Shown here piece by piece: positions 46,342 to 58,454 of a stretch of DNA of 64,000 nucleotides. The notes under the pieces are model-generated. The model saw nothing but the letters and a program-made list of their open reading frames with translations. It was not told the DNA's origin and searched no databases. Positions within the stretch are counted from its first letter, which is position 1. Every line of letters starts with the position of its first letter. The translations under genes and the position numbers were made by a program. Source of the DNA: Crotalaria pallida (lineage: Eukaryota > Streptophyta > Magnoliopsida > Fabales > Fabaceae); NCBI GenBank assembly GCA_037953625.1, contig CM075655.1, positions 120,783,001 to 120,847,000 on the forward strand, written 5' to 3'.

Positions 46342-47589
46342 GTGGCTACTTGATTAGTGGGGGAGACGAAGACCAAGAATATACAAAGTAAATCTAGACT
46401 TAGTCTTAGCGAAGAAGCTTCAGCCTAATGAAAGCAATGCGTAAAAAGAAATAAATGATTTTGGTTTCTTGCAGGCTTCGACTTCAACTAACTTTGGGTC
46501 ATAAAGATATACACTTTGGGTAGGGGAAAAATAACCAATTTGTAAGGGAATCTCTCGCCAGGGTCTAAACTACAATGTTGACTTGTACAGTACCTTGCTG
46601 ACCCCGTCGTCTTTCGCAATCCTAAATAAATTTCTTTGGCTTATTTGCTTGGAATGGTAATCTTCAGACCTTTGGTGTATGTGTGTAAATAAATCTGTCT
46701 AAGTACGCAAAAATAAGATTCAAATCTTTTGTCCCCGTCACTCTTTTAACTTAAAACCAAAAGAGATTAAGAACGTAGTTAAATGGGAGATTAAAAAGGG
46801 GGCACAAAACGTAGACAAAAGATTTGATTGATCATTTGATTCCAATAAAATGGGCAAACATGCATTTAGCTGACGAATGATGATAATGATCAGTGGGGGA
46901 ATTTTGTTTACTTCCTAGGAGGAAGATGTAAGCATGGTGGTCAAATCCAATGTGTTGAGTACAGAATTCAAATAGATAAATATAACATAATTTGCATATA
47001 CATGGGCAAATAAATAGGTTACTATTCCATTTTGAACAATAATTGGTATGCATTGAGGGTTAAAAAAAAATGGAGGGATGCATAAGGCAGAAGACAGAAA
47101 ACTGGAGAAATGCCTATTTAAAGAAGAAATAATGGGAAAAAAGTGGACAAATGCAAAATTAATATCAGCTTTAGATTCGTATCTTACATACAATGAGGTC
47201 CCATTTCCAAGTACTTAATCTTTACCAAAGTTGCCAGTACAAAAGCAAACTGGAGCATCCACCTTTGCTTGACACTCAATTGATGCTAGGCCAAATCACA
47301 AGAGGGGAAAAAGCTTGATTGGCAAAGGAAACACTCATGTGAGACTTAACAGTATACTACACTATATCTGAACCTTTTTGTTTGTACTTCTAACAGTCTC
47401 TACAGGACAATAGTTCGTTTTCAGCTTTTGACACGTACATGACATATACAACAGACTATCTTCTTTGTTCTGCGAAGTATGCCTTTTGTGCCTTAATTAT
47501 TCCAGTGGAGGAATTTTGTTACACTCAAATCTAAGAGATTACAAGCCAGGAGAACTAAGAAGAAGAATAATAAGACAAACCAATGAAAA
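46342..47589. other. Intergenic DNA, nothing recognised
   Basis: Upstream region of the GUB_WAK-type gene and 3' flank of the deSI-like gene. No intact element or additional gene. Confidence 0.45.
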
Positions 47590-49241
47590 TCATATGAGCT
47601 CCCTTGCTAGCCTAACTGGTTTTTCCTTTAGAAAAGCAATATCACCGTTCGGTGCAGCTAGCAGATGGTGATTGGGCTCATCCTCTTCACTATCCGCGGA
47701 CAAAGAAAGGCCATCATATTCTGGTCCATCATCATCTGCAACGAGAAACATTCAGATCTTTTACATCATGGTTTAATAACATCAAGAATGGGAATAAAGA
47801 CAATATTTTATAATTATAATGTCCAAAAATTTACACATCAACGGTCCCCTCCCCCTGAAACCTAAAATATCAGAATTTATATTATACAAAACATGGATTT
47901 ACCTCCTCTAAAATGTGGGTGTGCACTTTAGATGGTAAAAGTGCACATTTGTAATATTATATGCAAACATATTATCGTGATCACAACCGTTGATTTCTCA
48001 ATCACTGATCATAACTGTGCACTTTAGAGGAGCCGGATAACCCGGAACCTACTAAATAACATGACAAATTGTGCTGGATAACTCTGAGATATTGCAAGAA
48101 TTCATAAGAAAATAGTGCAAGAAAGAACATACAAGCTTTTGAGCCAGTTGGCTAAAATGACACTAGTCTTTGTATCTTACCAGTATATGTTAGATGCTCT
48201 GGGAGATGTCTAACTGCAACAACCTGGAGGTTTTCTGGCAGAAGACAATTGCAGAAAGAACCTGAAAGGTCACAGCACACTTGATCATATGACAACAAAA
48301 GAACAAAACTAGTATGTGAAATGACTAGTTACGCCAAAATGAAGTCCAATTGTAAGCAATGTTGCCGCTAGTCCTATCAATCTCTTACATAACCCATTCT
48401 CATAGTAGTCTGAAACAGATATTGGTACAGGTTACGGCAGCATCTTACTTTTAAACAGAAAACCAGAGGCAGAATAAAAAGCACAGACAAGGGCACATTA
48501 CATATGCGCATTAATATTCAAATTACAACTTATATGCAACAAGGATAAGCAAGCAGAAAGATTCTCACCTACACGAGCCAGCCGATTTACCCATGCAGGG
48601 ATAGGTTTTCCTGTTAGTTGTTGACAAACATCGTCCGTAAAATGGTTGCAATTCTTGGCAATCAGATGGTAAGTGTCTCCATGATACTTTGCAGAGAGAC
48701 GCTCCATAAAAGAACGGAATTCCGAGCTAGACATATCAGTGGTGCCCAACAACAGCGATCTTCTGAAGATGAAGCCAGGACAGCTTCTAGGTTCCACCTC
48801 AAACACACCACTAGTTGAGTACTCGTGTGCTCCAAAACCGTATTCCATATCATGCACTGTTCATGGAGAAAATAAGCCATAAAATGGTGTAAGATGGTAT
48901 TAAAACGGTATAACAGAAAACCCAATTTCCTTTCAAATTTTATTTCAGGGAGATAATTCCATCTAGCTTAAGCACTACTAGATTTTAGTCACCATTGACC
49001 TGGCATATGCTGTGCTTTGTTTCAAAGCTATACATAGCCAATGCGAATCTGAATGATATGGAATATCCAACGAGCACTATAGAGTTTAGAGTATCTAGCT
49101 TGCATTTTGATTGTCATAACTCATAATATCTAATACTCAATTACTTACCATAATATCATCTGACAAAGTGTAAATCATTTCCAATGTAGCCGAAAGCAGA
49201 AAATAACCATAAAATGCTACTGCTACTATAAGAGAAACAAG

Positions 49242-49284
<43 letters not shown>

Positions 49285-49460
49285 GGCACGGTACCTTGAA
49301 TACCGGAATGGAAGATTCCAAGGCCAAGGGTGTAAAGGTAATTGTTGATAGGAGTGAGATCGTATACATTGAGATACACCATGGCACCACTCTTGTGCTG
49401 CTCCCTATCCGAGCTGCTTCTACTTGAACTTGAACTTGAGCTCAACGGAAACAGCCGCAT
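47590..49460 (-). CDS. deSI-like protein, PPPDE thiol peptidase family, 4 exons
   Basis: Exons are 49460-49295, 48856-48569, 48261-48181 and 47735-47590, 226 aa. The PPPDE family comprises putative deubiquitinating/deSUMOylating cysteine peptidases. A Ser-rich N-terminus precedes VYLNVYDLTPINNYLY. The catalytic pair is predicted as His51 (GIFHSGIQ) and Cys125 (AKNCNHFTDDVC). Also seen are VHDMEYGFGAHE and the family-typical GKPIPAWVNRLAR, then GSFCNCLLPENLQ and an acidic tail (DDDGPEYDGLSL...ADSEEDEP). Length fits plant deSI-like proteins. All introns are GT..AG and phase 1. Intron 1 begins with a (CT)19 tract on the coding strand about 12 bp from the donor, and intron 3 contains a small inverted-repeat element. 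The ATG at 49460 is the first in frame; MVYLNVYD (residue 27) is an alternative start. Confidence 0.93.
47898..48045. mobile_element. Small inverted-repeat element in intron 3 of the deSI-like gene
   Basis: CTCCTCTAAAATG...GTGCACTTTA at the left and GTGCACTTTAGAGGAG at the right form an imperfect inverted pair. About 148 bp, non-coding. Confidence 0.5.
49245..49282 (+). repeat. (AG)19 microsatellite in intron 1 of the deSI-like gene
   Basis: 38 bp of uninterrupted AG (CT on the coding strand) about 12 bp downstream of the 5' splice site. Confidence 0.95.
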
Positions 49461-49883
49461 TATATTTTCGATAATTAATTAGTTCCTTCGTTCCGCAATT
49501 GTCTCCAATTACATTATTCCCACAGCCACAGCCACAATCATAATCATAATCATAATCACAAGTTGCATCTTAGAAACCTGAATAAATTGATTGATTGATT
49601 GATTGATCTCGATAAAAAACCAAAGAGAGATTTGGAAGTATACAGAGCTGAATCGCAGAAGAAATCAAAAGAAGGATGAGAAACTTACTTAGTTACTTAC
49701 TTACTAACGCGATGCGAGCAGGAATTAGAGGTGAAGGAAGGAAGTTCGAAGGCAGATAGATGGAGTAGATCAGAGTGGAAGTGGGTTCTCCCTCTGCCTA
49801 CAAAATAAAAAAAGAGAAAATTACGGTAAGTTGATAAAGAGTTTTATTAACCATTTTCAAGTGTCAATATGCATTGTCCAATA

Positions 49884-50179
49884 CTCCCTCCGTTTCACTT
49901 TAAGTGTCTTTTTGGACTTTTGCACGTAGATTAAGAAAATGTTGATTATGATGATTATTGTAAGTTTTATGTGTATTTTGTCAAAAATACCCCTATTTAA
50001 TATTTTTATTTTGTCAATGCATCATTACTAGTATTACAAATTTCAAAACTAAAACAACATTAAATATATGGGTAAATAAGAAAAAACAGTATTAAATGTT
50101 GCCTAAATTTGGTAGAAAGACACTTATTTTGAAACAAAATTTTGATGTTAAAAAGACACTTAAAGTGAAACGGAGGGAG
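49884..50179. mobile_element. Stowaway MITE
   Basis: CTCCCTCCGTTTCACTTT and the inverted AAAGTGAAACGGAGGGAG, TA flanks. Closely related copies at 58455-58750 and 62727-63022. Confidence 0.93.
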
Positions 50180-50202
50180 TATTATTTTGGGTCTTACTAC
50201 CA

Positions 50203-50738
50203 TGCAATCAAAAATTAAATGGTTGCTATGCAACCCATTGTTAAACAAATAAAACCTTGTCACCTAAAACATGTATGCCACATCATTACTTAAATTAGTT
50301 AAAATTAAGTTTTGCAATTTAGTCCAACATAAAAATTAGATTATTGTAACTTAGTCCTTTTAGACAAATTATAAATTTTAATTTTTTTATGTAAAAAAAA
50401 TTCTTAAACCCAGAATTCATCTTCACTTCTCAATACCCAGCGCTACCACCGCCGCCTGCAGGTGGCGGCGGCGGCGGTGGCGGTGGGTTTTGAGAAGTGA
50501 AGATGAGTTCTGGGTTTAAGAATTTTTTTTTTATATAAAAAAAATTAAAATTTATAATTTGTCTAAAAGTGCAAAATGACTAAATTACAATAATCTAGTT
50601 TTTATGTTGGACTAAATTGCAAAACTTAATTTTGACTAATTTAAGTAATGATGTGACATACATGTCTTAGGTGGATCTTAAGTGACAAGGTTTTATTGGT
50701 TTAAGAATGGATTGCATAACAACCATTCAATTATTGCA
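50203..50738. mobile_element. 536-bp palindrome (hairpin MITE-like)
   Basis: The halves are reverse complements over about 260 bp each, meeting at a GC-rich centre (CCGCCGCCTGCAGGTGGCGG near 50448-50470). Inner arms pair CAGAATTCATCTTCACTTCT with AGAAGTGAAGATGAGTTCTG; outer arms pair around TGCAATCA / TTATTGCA. No open frame and no clear target-site duplication. Confidence 0.85.
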
Positions 50739-51257
50739 TTTTAGAAATTTCCTATTATTTTTATTAGGCTTAAATATTTTGTGTCCTTTATCTTATTTTT
50801 AGGTTTTAATTTGGTCATTTATCATTAAAAAGAATCAATTTATTCCTTAATATTTCTTACGTTTGCCAATTTCATCTTTTCATCGTGATGATGTTAAATT
50901 TTCATTGAAATATATTGATTTTGTCATAGGTTTATTCTTCTATTCACTATAATATGCATTTTCGCGCTGAAATCTGTATTTTTATCGTATTTGACACTTT
51001 GATTGATAAAATTTCAATGTCATTCCATTTTTTTGGGAGAAATTTCACTCACATTTTTGCCTTTTTTGTTTTAAAAATTACAAATTATGACAATAAAACA
51101 CATATTATGGTGACTAAAAAAGAAATCTCAGACAAAATTAGTAAATAGAGGACTAACTATTGATAATTATTAATTATTAATTACTATTAATTTCTATTTT
51201 TAGTATTTGTGTCATGATCCGTTATTCTGATCCTTCCCACATGTGGGTTACGTTATT
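50739..51257. other. AT-rich intergenic DNA, nothing recognised
   Basis: No coding frame or intact element. Confidence 0.45.
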
Positions 51258-51470
51258 TTATTTTTTTTTCTGAATTCTTCGTGGAACCACCGGTCTCCAA
51301 GAGCATCCTTAATGCCAGAGAGCCGTTGAGATTAATCCGGAGCGAGCTGCGTGGCTGACTTTTCCAGCGGGATATTTTTAGTGTGAATCAAACCCGGAAC
51401 TACTAGCACCCTTGTCCCATTCCTAGAATTTCAGTTCGAGCCTTATACGAACTAAGTCAAACCCCGTTGG
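51258..51470 (-). mobile_element. tRNA-derived SINE, family A
   Basis: Reverse copy of the 1464-1677 element: GGAACCACCGG, GAGCTGCGTGGCTGAC and GAATCAAACCCGGAAC in inverted sense, poly-T at the left. Flanks TACGTTATT and TACGTCATT match at 8 of 9. Confidence 0.8.
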
Positions 51471-51495
51471 TACGTCATTCTTATGTAAGCCCGTA

Positions 51496-51760
51496 CTCCC
51501 TCCGGCTTGCAATATAAGCAACAAAAAACATACATCTCTTGGTTTAAAATATAAGCAAAATTAATCAACTTTTCCCAATGACACTTTCCTAAAACATTCA
51601 TAGAAAATTGTTATCTTATTTAATTTTTGTTTCATTCTCAATGCAACTTTCCTAAAATACCTCTATTCTTTTATAAATTTGAGAAAATTAAATACAATCA
51701 ACTAGCCTCCTTAATAAGCGAAAAATTAGTTAATTTTGCTTATAATCGAGCCAGAGAGAG
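51496..51760. mobile_element. Stowaway MITE
   Basis: CTCCCTCCGGCTTGCAATAT to ...ATAATCGAGCCAGAGAGAG, TA flanks; GAATTATAAGC subfamily. Confidence 0.83.
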
Positions 51761-52270
51761 TATTATATTATTATTATTATTATTTTTAAGAATGGGTCTC
51801 ATTATTCATTAACAACTTTTTAGGACAAACAATAAAATAGTTGAAATGTTTTTTTATATGCAAATAGTTAAAATTGTCAATCAGATTTTAACCCTAGTTT
51901 CAACTTTTCATGTCCTATAGTTTTATCAAATGAGCTAATTCTCGGAGACAAAGTAGTTGAAATATATAATTCATTAATAGGGACTGAATTCAAAATTAAA
52001 ATATTTACTATAATTAAAAAAATTAAAATCTGAAATCAAATAGAATCATATTTTTAGGATATATTAACTTATTTAAACCTTTAAATAATATAAACTAAGG
52101 GGATGAATCTTTAATTTATAATTTAAATTGAACACTTCTCAAAAATGTTAAATCGTTACTTTGCACTACGAAATACAAATTATTACTACTTTTTTGCATT
52201 TTAATAAGTATGTAATGGTTCGATCTTTAAAAAATATTTTAAATGAACCAATCAAAGTAAGGTAGTTTGG

Positions 52271-52381
52271 GTCTACGTAAGACAGCCCAGTTGGTGGCTG
52301 CAGGGACACTTAGGATTTCCCCCTCCCCCAGGTCATGGGTTCTAGTCCCAGACCTCCCATGTAAACAAAAAAAAAAAAAAA
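52271..52381 (+). mobile_element. tRNA-derived SINE, family B, with target-site duplication
   Basis: GCCCAGTTGGTGGCTGCAG (A-box region) and GGGTTCTAGTCCCAGACC (B-box) are followed by an A17 tail. Flanks AAGTAAGGTAGTTTGG (52255-52270) and AAGTAAAGTAGTTTGG (52382-52397) differ at one base. Confidence 0.85.
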
Positions 52382-52397
52382 AAGTAAAGTAGTTTGG

Positions 52398-53040
52398 TTT
52401 AAGTCGGTCCAAATGTAAATCACACACAAAAATTAGTTCAGATCGAACTGAACATAAATAATATGATTCGATCAAATTCATAACAGTTATTTATTAAAAA
52501 TAAAAAATGCTAGAAATTCTTTTTTTTTTACCACAATTACTGTCCTTTTATCTTATTTGTGAGATATTCGTAGTCTTTCAACAAAAACAATAACATTTTC
52601 TCTGTGTATAATTACCTTGTATATAGCACACTACAATCATTTTCTTCTATTAATAAATACTCCATTCATCCAATAAATTAGTAAAAAACATAGAAAATTT
52701 TTGTCCTAAATCAAAATTTAAAATAGTGAATAAAAAAATTGAAATTGCATTGTATATATTTTATGATTGGTTAATTAAAAAAAATATGTATTAAATACTT
52801 ATTTTGGTAATTGATTGATTTAGGAATAATGTATTAATAGCATGTTCTCTTATTTTTGTTGAATTTTTAAAAATTTACTAATTTTTTGAGACGAAGTGAG
52901 TATGATTTTGTTATTGTGATATGTCGAAGTTTTATCTATTCAATGTGTTAGATCATTTTAATTAATATTTTATTTCTGCATTAATAAATTGACTGTACTT
53001 ATATTGCCATGTTTACTTATGCTAATAATTTGGTATTTCC
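52398..53040. other. AT-rich intergenic DNA, nothing recognised
   Basis: Only a decayed 'CTCCATTCATCC' MITE-like start near 52658. No gene. Confidence 0.4.
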
Positions 53041-53306
53041 TCTCTCCCTGAATATAAAGTTTTTTTTGGGATTTCACGTTCATTAAGAAAGTGAAATAAT
53101 TTAGTTAATTGTATTGAAAATGTGAACTTTTAATATGTAATTTCAAAATTACCCCTATTAATATTATTGGGATCTAAAAAGTGTTAAATAAATAGGGGTG
53201 TTTATGGAAAAAAGTAATTAATGATCATTGAAAATTGGTATGAGGCTTTATAAATAGGGACAAAATAAAAGTGTCAAGAAGGCTTTATATTTAAGGACGA
53301 AGTGAG
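53041..53306. mobile_element. Stowaway-like MITE
   Basis: TCTCTCCCTGAATATAAAG to ...ATTTAAGGACGAAGTGAG, TA at the 3' side; body matches 9788-10060. Confidence 0.7.
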
Positions 53307-53365
53307 TATTATTCTTTTGTGTTGTATTTATATTCAACCACAAATAGTATTGTAGCGGATATAAT

Positions 53366-53536
53366 ACCAACGGGGCTTGATTAGTTGGTGTAATAGGCCC
53401 GGATTCGATTCGCACCAAAAAATCTCGCTGGGAGAGTCAGCCATGCAATTCGCTACGGATTAGTCTCAAGGACTCCCTGGTATTAAGTGTGTTATTGGGG
53501 ATACCGGTGGTTCCAAAAAAATTCAAACAAAAAAAA
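53366..53536 (+). mobile_element. tRNA-derived SINE, family A, internally shortened
   Basis: ACCAACGGGGCTTGATTAGT, GGATTCGATTCGCACC and ACCGGTGGTTCC match the 1464 element, but about 30 bp between the boxes are missing. No clear target-site duplication. Confidence 0.78.
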
Positions 53537-53737
53537 TTTGGAATAACTGGTTTGTTTCAATTTATATATATGGTCACAAAAATTATGAGATCCTGAAAAT
53601 TAAGATTGGATAAGTGGATCTAGCCCATATAGTCATAGTCATGTACCAAGTTTTAAGACATAGAAGTTTTATCTTCGATCCTTGATGCCATTATTTGATG
53701 GATTTAATTTCCCTTTCCTTATTTCCACAAAGAAAAA

Positions 53738-54232
53738 ACACTTAATTATGTTACAAGTCCCTGAAGTTGGGTACTTTTGCCAGATACCTTTTTTTTTTTT
53801 TAATGTTAGACTCTTAAAGTTACTTCTGGGTTTGTCATATATACCTATTACCAATTCTGGCCAATTTTGAAGACATGTAATATCATAATCCTAATCAGAG
53901 ACAGGAGGTTGGTCACGTGGGCGAAGACGACCTTTCTCTTCAATCTTTTCTTTTCTTTATTTGTTTAACTAAAAATATAAAAATATTAAGTTTTTTTAAG
54001 TTTTTTAATTTATTTATTTTTAAAACATCTTCACTCACAGGGCACCAGGTGCCTAACCTCCTGCCCCTCTGACCAGGATTCTGATGTTACATGTCAGCAA
54101 AATTGGTCAGAATTAGTAGTAGGGGTATATGACAAACTCAAAAGTAATTACGGGGAGTCAGACATCGAAAAAAATAAAGGTATCCGACAAAAGTACCCAA
54201 ATTTCAAGGACTTGTGACATAATTAAAACAGA
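53738..54232. mobile_element. Diverged foldback element
   Basis: The left arm (TTAATTATGTTACAAGTCCC ... GTTTGTCATATATACC) is reverse complementary to the right arm (GGGGTATATGACAAACTC ... GGACTTGTGACATAATTAA), about 190 bp per arm with many mismatches. No coding frame. Confidence 0.68.
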
Positions 54233-55395
54233 AAAAAATTTGCCTATAAAAAAAATTAAAATTAAAATCGAACCGGGATCAAACTTATTTTTTCAATTTA
54301 GTTTGATTTAATTTCACCGATCTTATGTTCTGGTCTAACACCAATTACACCCTTATTATCTGAATAAAATACTTGTTAAAATCCCTTTTTTTTTTAGCAA
54401 AGAATTTTTAAATGAACATCTCTATTAATGAAAATCTTTTTTCAGCTACTTTTTGAAAACCGTTAAACTGCAACTATTCCTAGTTCAAATTTTCAATTTT
54501 ATTTTTCTACATTATTATTTTTAAATAAATTTTGGGCACCATGTTCACCGAAAAAAAAATTTGGGCACCATTTCGCAAAATCCAACCTTTGAAATGTCTT
54601 TTTCGAAGGTAAAAAATTGAAATGTCATTTAAAAAAAATTATGGAACTCAAAAATGAATCATGATCAAGCACACATATATATAGAAGTCACTCTCGGAAA
54701 AGTGTTTTTTTTTTTTTAAAAAAAAAAAAAGAAGTCACTCTCGGGAAAAGGAAGGTTGAAAAAAATAATCGAGATGGATGATGATTGATGAAGTTCATCC
54801 CTCATCCGCGAAAATTGTAAAAAAATCTGACAGTGACAACAATACTTAAAATTTAATTGCTTATGATAAGGTTTAAAACTGTTCAAAATATTTATCAAGG
54901 ACTAAGTTTAGAGGTGTAACAATTAGATATTTATCATATATATGTTTCCTTTTTCCATATTTAATCAAATCAAATGATTTTGGCAATCAACAAACTACAC
55001 AATTTGTAAATATTATGGAAAAATCTATAAGCACCTCTAAACTTTGTTCTTTTTGCAAATAGGTATCATGAGCTATTTTATATTTTTAATTGATCATTGA
55101 ATTTTATATATCAATAAAATAGGTCATTTTTCTTCTATTAATTATTTAATTTATTCACGAATATCTCTTAAATGTCTGTTTTTTATCACCCTAATTCAGG
55201 GTTTATAATTAGACAAAAATTCAAGGTACCGTTGTGTACTATATATTAAAGTAACTTTTATAATAGAAACATGGTTTTTTGTTACAGTATACCGAATATA
55301 TTATCATTATCATTTTTGAATAAAAAATTTGTGGAGTTTGGAGTTGATTAACTTTCTGGTTATAGCATCTCTATTGGATTTTTTTTAACGTGTAA
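54233..55395. other. AT-rich intergenic DNA, nothing recognised
   Basis: Contains A/T homopolymers near 54705-54730. No gene or intact element. Confidence 0.45.
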
Positions 55396-55610
55396 TTTTT
55401 TTGGTTTACGAGGGAAATCTCATCATCATTGCCGCACATTGACGACTCTGATGAGCAACCCCGCCTTCATGTCATAGCCTGCAAACTGCTCGGAGGAGAA
55501 CAACCACTCCCAAAGGAGCGACAGACTCATACCGCCGAGGTGGAATTCGAACTCGTGTCCTTGCAGATCGAGGACAAAGTCTCGAGTCAGGTGTGCCACA
55601 CCTCGTTAGT
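55396..55610 (-). mobile_element. Probable tRNA-derived SINE, family D
   Basis: On the minus strand, CGAGGTGTGGCACACC is followed by ACACGAGTTCGAATTCCACC (B-box-like) and the unit ends in an A run (poly-T at 55395). No clear target-site duplication. Confidence 0.55.
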
Positions 55611-55704
55611 TATTGTTGTTATTGTTTATTATTAAAAGATAAGAAAAAGAACATTTGAAGATAAGAAAAAGAAAAGGAAAAAATGAATAATGAATGACTA
55701 TGAT

Positions 55705-56367
55705 TAGGGGTGGCAATGGGGAACGCCATTCGGGGATCCCCGCGGGGAATGCTCCGTTCGGGTCCCCGATTTCGGGGATTTTTCCCCGTCGGGGTTGGGG
55801 ATTGGGGGGATTTTTTCCCCGTACAGATTTTGGGGCGGGGAATGGGATAGGTCCCCCCGTCCTCGTGGGGCCCCGTTCCCCGCCTATTTTACATATACAC
55901 CCTTAGTTTTTAACTTTTATGTAATTAAAAGAATTTGTTTTTTTGGTAATTTCACCTTTCAACCCTAATTGTTTTTTTGGTAATTTTTCCCCTGCCTTTA
56001 CTATCAAAAAAAAAGTTTGTAATTGTCTAATTTTAAAACAAATATTAACCTTTTGATTATTTTTATTCTATTTCTTAGATTGAATTATTTGACTTTTAAT
56101 GATTATTTTTAAGTACTATGCATCTTTCGAAAATACTATTAAACATGGTTAATTTTATGACGAGTCAAATGGAAGTTACGATTTTTTTAAAAATATTTCA
56201 CGTATGTTTGGGGACCCCGTGGGGACCATGGGGACCGTGGGAAATGGGGATGGGGAACAATTTCTACCCGAGATGGGATTTGGGGATGGGGATGGGGGAG
56301 GAATGGAACCCGAGGATGGGGAATGGGAAAGTACCCCCGCCCTATCCTCGCCCCGTTGCCATCCCTA
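55705..56367. mobile_element. GC-rich hAT-like non-autonomous element, perfect 8-bp duplication
   Basis: TAGGGGTGGCAATGGGGA / CCGTTGCCATCCCTA ends are flanked by ACTATGAT at 55697-55704 and 56368-56375. Ends are GGGGA-rich; the middle is AT-rich. No transposase. Confidence 0.88.
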
Positions 56368-56375
56368 ACTATGAT

Positions 56376-57728
56376 TAAACAGAACCAATGGTTGGGAAGA
56401 AAACAATTAAGGGAAGAACTACTTTACTAATATATGAAGTTTAAGGGTCAACTGTGAAAAAATTTGCAAAAAACACAAAGTTTAGAGGATCTTTATATAT
56501 ACATGTTTACCTAAATATTACTAGTATATTAGATATGTTGAGCATTGAGCAATAATGGAAATATGAGATTGGGTCAAGGTATTTTACTTCAATGCAAAAA
56601 GGTACTTATTATTACATATGCAACTTTAAATAAATAAACATAAAAAAAATAAAAAAAAACAACCACCATATTAAAAAAAACACCGTAAAATTGCATTAGC
56701 TCAAAACTAGTTATGATATGTATTCAATATCAAACTTCGAAACGGAACTTTTACATGTTTAAGGTAAAGGAAAATGTTAACAAGTGTTTTAAGGACACTT
56801 GTTAAGAAGTTTAAAGAGTTAAAGTAGTATTTTGTCATAAAAAGATGTGATTTTTGAAAGAGTGATTAATGTTAACTTAAGATTGTTTTACTATTTTTAG
56901 CAACCTTAACCAGTATCCTAGCAAGACCTTAAGATAAAAAGGTACTCGAATTTATATAAATTGTACCAGGCAGGATATATTAATGTAGTAAAAGTTTCTT
57001 TAGATCGTGTATGAGTTTGCAATCATTTCGCTTTGCTTGGAACCCACAATTAAAATTACCACACCTCAAGGCGCGATGCAAGGGTAAATGGGGAACAAGT
57101 GTGATGCATACATATGTTCTATAATCTATAGGAACATTGTTCTTAAAGACATACATTTCATTATATTGTGTACAATGGGAAAAAAGAATCAGTTACATTT
57201 CAGACGTCAATTTGCAATGTAGTAGTGTTTTTCGAGTTTTCAACATGATTTTGATATTTGAGAAGAGTGCAACATCCTTATTGACCAAGGAAGGGAATTA
57301 CCAATAACTAAGAGTGAGGAACAACATCATAGAGAACAGAAGGGAATTATCAAACCATTTTCTATCTACAGAAGCGCATCCACAATACATTATGCTTCCG
57401 AAACACGTAAGAAACTAGGAATTGAACAGTACTTTTAGCTTTTCTCTATTCTTCACCTGTAGACGGGTAAAATCACTGTAATAATAAAGTTCTTCCTAAC
57501 AAATATTTATCATAGACACATTTCCAAAAACTCGAATTTGACACTTCTACTTAAATTAGAACAATCTCTCATTAGTTGTTATGCGCATTTGCTGATAATA
57601 GCGAAGGATGAATTGAGAGAAAGGAACCATAAGAAATCTGGACCCTCCCCTCCTAAATATATTTTAATAATTGCCTATAAATATGTTGTATTTTTCAATG
57701 AAAAAATTAGTTTTAAAATGTAGAAATA
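56376..57728. other. Intergenic DNA, nothing recognised
   Basis: An 'AACAAGTGTTTTAAGGACACTTGTTAAG'-type short repeat begins near 56774, related to 3953 and 8113. The rest shows no gene. Confidence 0.4.
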
Positions 57729-57968
57729 CTCCCTCCGTCCCTAACTATAAGATCCATTTGAGAGATTTCACGTCCATTAAAAAAGTTGATTAATTTAGTA
57801 AATTGTATTGAAAATATATTTTCAAAATTTCCCCTATTAATATTATTGGGAATGTAAAGATGTTTGTGGAAAAAAGTAATTAATGATCATTGAAAATTGT
57901 CATATAATCTTATAAATAGAAACAAAATAAAAATATCAAAAGAATCTTATAATTAAGGACAGAGGGAG
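57729..57968. mobile_element. Stowaway MITE
   Basis: CTCCCTCCGTCCCTAACTAT to ...AATTAAGGACAGAGGGAG, TA flanks; related to 9788-10060. Confidence 0.88.
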
Positions 57969-58156
57969 TATCACATATTGCTCATTTCAAACTGTTATTT
58001 CTGCTTCACTTTCAAACTGTTATTTTTATCGCATAAAATTTCGGGAAAAAAAATTTGATGAAAGCACACTAATTTGTACTCATCTTCTACCAGGTCAACG
58101 GTGACCCAACCAACGAATTCATAGATAATACCGGGTTCGGCTCACCCGTGCTTATA

Positions 58157-58425
58157 CTCCCTCCGGTCCTATTGGCTCGTTCTAGAATAATTCTTTGGTT
58201 CTATTTATAAGGTATTTTGCATTTTCTCGGAAGCATTTATTGATATTTTTTCTTATTTGCCCTTTATTCATTAATGTGAAATAATATATTATAAAATTCT
58301 CAGTACAAGATAAGAGGATAAAATTGTAATGTTAATGTGTTTTTTTAAAGTTTTAGGAAACTTAACTACCTTCCTTGATCCGTGTGATATGTATAAGTAT
58401 GCCCTTTAAATACGACCAGAGGGAG
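58157..58425. mobile_element. Stowaway MITE
   Basis: CTCCCTCCGGTCCTATTGGC to ...AATACGACCAGAGGGAG, TA flanks; close to 4475-4749. Confidence 0.85.
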
Positions 58426-58454
58426 TAATAATCATTTTTTATTTTTTTGTTATT

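Noticed and set aside
48498..48925. Alternative frames opposite and over deSI-like exon 2
   Set aside because: Shadow frames; the PPPDE motifs lie in the frame used for 48856-48569.
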